Positions 41,238 to 42,516 of a stretch of DNA of 42,516 nucleotides are shown here, piece by piece. Numbering within the stretch: position 1 is the stretch's first letter; each line of letters opens with the position of its first letter. Location: contig CALLNU010000031.1 in the NCBI GenBank assembly GCA_938005465.1, positions 1 to 42,516 of the forward strand, in the 5' to 3' direction. Both the position numbers and the translations under genes were made by a program. Source of the stretch: an uncultured Collinsella sp. Lineage in GTDB: Bacteria; Actinomycetota; Coriobacteriia; Coriobacteriales; Coriobacteriaceae. The notes beneath the pieces are model-generated. The model made no database searches. It worked only from the letters and a program-made list of their open reading frames with translations, and was not told the DNA's origin.

Positions 41238-42179
41238 GTGCCGGCGAATAAGGAACATACCGAAGCTACTCCCTCGTCGCTCGCCGTGGCGGCGGGGGAG
41301 TATCTCGATTACCTCGCGGTCGAGCGGGGTTTGGCGCGCAACACGATTGCGGCCTATCGTCGTGACCTGACGACGTACTGCGCCTATCTGGAGCGGGCGG
41401 GTATTGTGTCTTTTGAAGAGGTGACCCGTCAGGTCGTGGAGGGCTTTGTTGCCGACCGTCGCGATGGGGGCTATTCCGATGCTTCGGTGGAGCGTGCGCT
41501 TGCGGCCGTGAAGGGCCTGCATGCCTTTTTGGTGCGCGATGGGGCTGTGGCCCAAAATCCAACGGCGGCGTTGCGCCTGCCTAAAAAGGCTGAGCGTTTG
41601 CCGGAGTATCTATCGGTGGAGGATGTCTCGGCGCTGCTCGATCAAGACTTCCCCGAGGGCGAGATGGGCTTGCGCGACCATGCCATCTTGGAAGTGCTCT
41701 ACGGATGCGGTTTACGTGTGAGCGAGTTGGTGGGGCTCGATGTGGGCGATATCCATATCGACGATGGCTTTGTGCTCGTTCGCGGTAAGGGCTCAAAGGA
41801 ACGCCTGTCACCGCTGGTGGGAAGCGCGGCGCGAGCTCTGACGCTCTATGTAACTGAGGGGCGTTCTCGCTTGGCGGCCCATGCCCGCGGAACCGAGACC
41901 TCGGCGGTCTTTTTAAATAAGAACGGCCGCCGTCTGTCGCGCCAGGGCATTCATGCCATCTGTGAGCGCTACGGGCGCCAGGTGGGGCTGGTGGGACTCC
42001 ATCCCCACACGCTGCGTCACTCCTTTGCCACCCATATGCTTGCGGGCGGCGCAGACCTCCGTGTGCTACAGGAGATCTTGGGACATGCCGATATATCGAC
42101 CACGCAGGTCTACACGCATGTCGACCGAACGCAACTGACCGAGGTCTATCTGGCGGCGCATCCGCTAGCACATCGCTAG
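41238..42179 (+). CDS. xerD: XerC/XerD-type tyrosine recombinase
   Basis: A 313-residue site-specific recombinase. The N-terminal SAM-like DNA-binding domain (~15-100) has YLDYLAVERGLARNTIAAYRRDL. The catalytic domain shows the active residues: Arg in YGCGLRVSELVGL, Lys in RGKGSKERLSPL, HxxR in HPHTLRHSFATHML, His in LGHADISTTQVYTHV and the nucleophilic Tyr in QVYTHV. This is a standard chromosomal dimer-resolving recombinase and not an integrase of a visible element. The XerD name is a best guess over XerC. The GTG at 41238 lies 3 bp after pyrG; the ribosome site is weak, so coupling is likely. Confidence 0.9.
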   Translation: MPANKEHTEATPSSLAVAAGEYLDYLAVERGLARNTIAAYRRDLTTYCAYLERAGIVSFEEVTRQVVEGFVADRRDGGYSDASVERALAAVKGLHAFLVRDGAVAQNPTAALRLPKKAERLPEYLSVEDVSALLDQDFPEGEMGLRDHAILEVLYGCGLRVSELVGLDVGDIHIDDGFVLVRGKGSKERLSPLVGSAARALTLYVTEGRSRLAAHARGTETSAVFLNKNGRRLSRQGIHAICERYGRQVGLVGLHPHTLRHSFATHMLAGGADLRVLQEILGHADISTTQVYTHVDRTQLTEVYLAAHPLAHR

Positions 42180-42210
42180 CACCTCGCTGACCTGCATATT
42201 TATAAATATT

Positions 42211-42284
42211 AAATGGGACGGGCCCCAGATTGCCGAGACGCACTTTTGCGCGCATGGGCAATCTGAGGCCCGTCCCATTTTTCG
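42211..42284 (+). terminator. Terminator of the pyrG-xer operon
   Basis: A 14-bp perfect outer stem (42211-42224 with 42267-42280) and, after a 2-nt internal loop, an 8-bp inner stem (42227-42234 with 42257-42264). TTTTT follows the outer arm. Confidence 0.85.
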
Positions 42285-42374
42285 CCAGACACCGACGCGG
42301 TGGTGGGCCGTGTGTACCGTGGGCGGGGGAGTTTGGGGGCGATGTGAACGGCGTGTAAAGGGACGTAAAAATCG

Positions 42375-42498
42375 CCTCAAGGTCAACTTGAAGGTTGAGG
42401 TTCGCGGGCGTGGTTCTACAGGTGGCATCACGCCTTTGCTGCAAACACAACATATTGTGTTTTCGAACATATGCTCGGGGGTGTTTTACAACATATTG
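42375..42498. promoter_or_regulatory. Operator-like repeats at the right edge of the window
   Basis: CCTCAA ... TTGAGG (42375-42400) brackets TCAACTTGAA, the same 10-mer present before the wall hydrolase at 1292. Beyond it, ACAACATATTG occurs twice (42447-42457 and 42488-42498), 41 bp apart, with GAACATATG between. They probably control a gene beyond the window. Confidence 0.4.
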
Positions 42499-42516
42499 AG
42501 GGTGGAGTGGTGGGGC

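Noticed and set aside
42211..42284. Terminal hairpin after xer as a nested element or Xer site
   Set aside because: It has a T-run and a terminator layout, lacks the conserved loops, and does not resemble a dif-type site.
1..42516. tRNA/rRNA genes, CRISPR arrays, transposases, prophage genes
   Set aside because: No cloverleaf with a T-arm signature, no regularly spaced repeats and no transposase, integrase or phage structural frames were found; the xer gene is of the chromosomal housekeeping type.

Overview
The window looks like a chromosomal segment of an anaerobic gut actinobacterium of the class Coriobacteriia, most likely Collinsella. The genus is inferred from gene content and style (about 60% GC, an arginine deiminase pathway, paired acetate kinases, a sortase-anchored C69 dipeptidase, GAAAGGA/AGGAGG ribosome sites, many long intergenic hairpins), not from a marker gene. 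I saw no rRNA or tRNA gene, CRISPR array, prophage or insertion-sequence transposase. It is mostly core chromosome with unusually structured spacers.

Layout. 1-2.1 kb: a secreted coiled-coil wall hydrolase and a MOSC protein, both on the minus strand. 2.3-4.4 kb: an ATP-grasp D-aspartate-ligase-like enzyme with an aspartate racemase, a likely peptidoglycan cross-bridge pair. 4.5-8.0 kb (minus): a complete ECF transporter (S, fused A-A', T) behind a tryptophan attenuator whose 22-residue leader peptide contains Trp-Trp-Trp. 8.1-10.0 kb: an LPTTG-anchored C69 dipeptidase. 10.3-11.4 kb: a lipid-kinase gene translationally coupled to a 30-residue membrane peptide. 11.5-15.6 kb: RNase D, a YugP-type metallopeptidase, xseA-xseB and a HIT protein. 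15.8-19.6 kb: two tandem acetate kinases convergent with pta. 19.8-22.1 kb: UDP-galactopyranose mutase and a glycosyltransferase. 22.4-29.2 kb: P1 peptidase, PfpI and Maf proteins, a zinc-ribbon membrane protein, an RNA uracil methyltransferase and polyphosphate kinase. 29.2-36.8 kb: an arginine deiminase locus with two apparently identical arcA genes flanking an arcT-like aminotransferase, then arcB and a YfcC/ArcD-type carrier, with no arcC. 37.3-42.2 kb: a DUF1846 protein, a winged-helix regulator, pyrG and a xer recombinase.

Functionally, the arc genes would turn arginine into ornithine and carbamoyl phosphate. Carbamate kinase must lie elsewhere. Pta and acetate kinase make ATP from acetyl-CoA. 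The two arcA promoters share paired CCGTTC sites exactly 21 bp apart, at the same distance from the -10 box, which suggests a common activator.

The most unusual content lies between genes: (i) the Trp attenuator, with a visible antiterminator pairing and a 20/21 inverted repeat enclosing the terminator; (ii) three intergenic elements (18.5, 22.1 and 22.4 kb) with the same nested architecture, a long sequence-divergent outer stem, a conserved CCGCA / AGGAC internal loop and an inner hairpin; (iii) a compact multi-stem RNA candidate after the arginine carrier. All calls come from reading the sequence by eye; no search or folding program was run.
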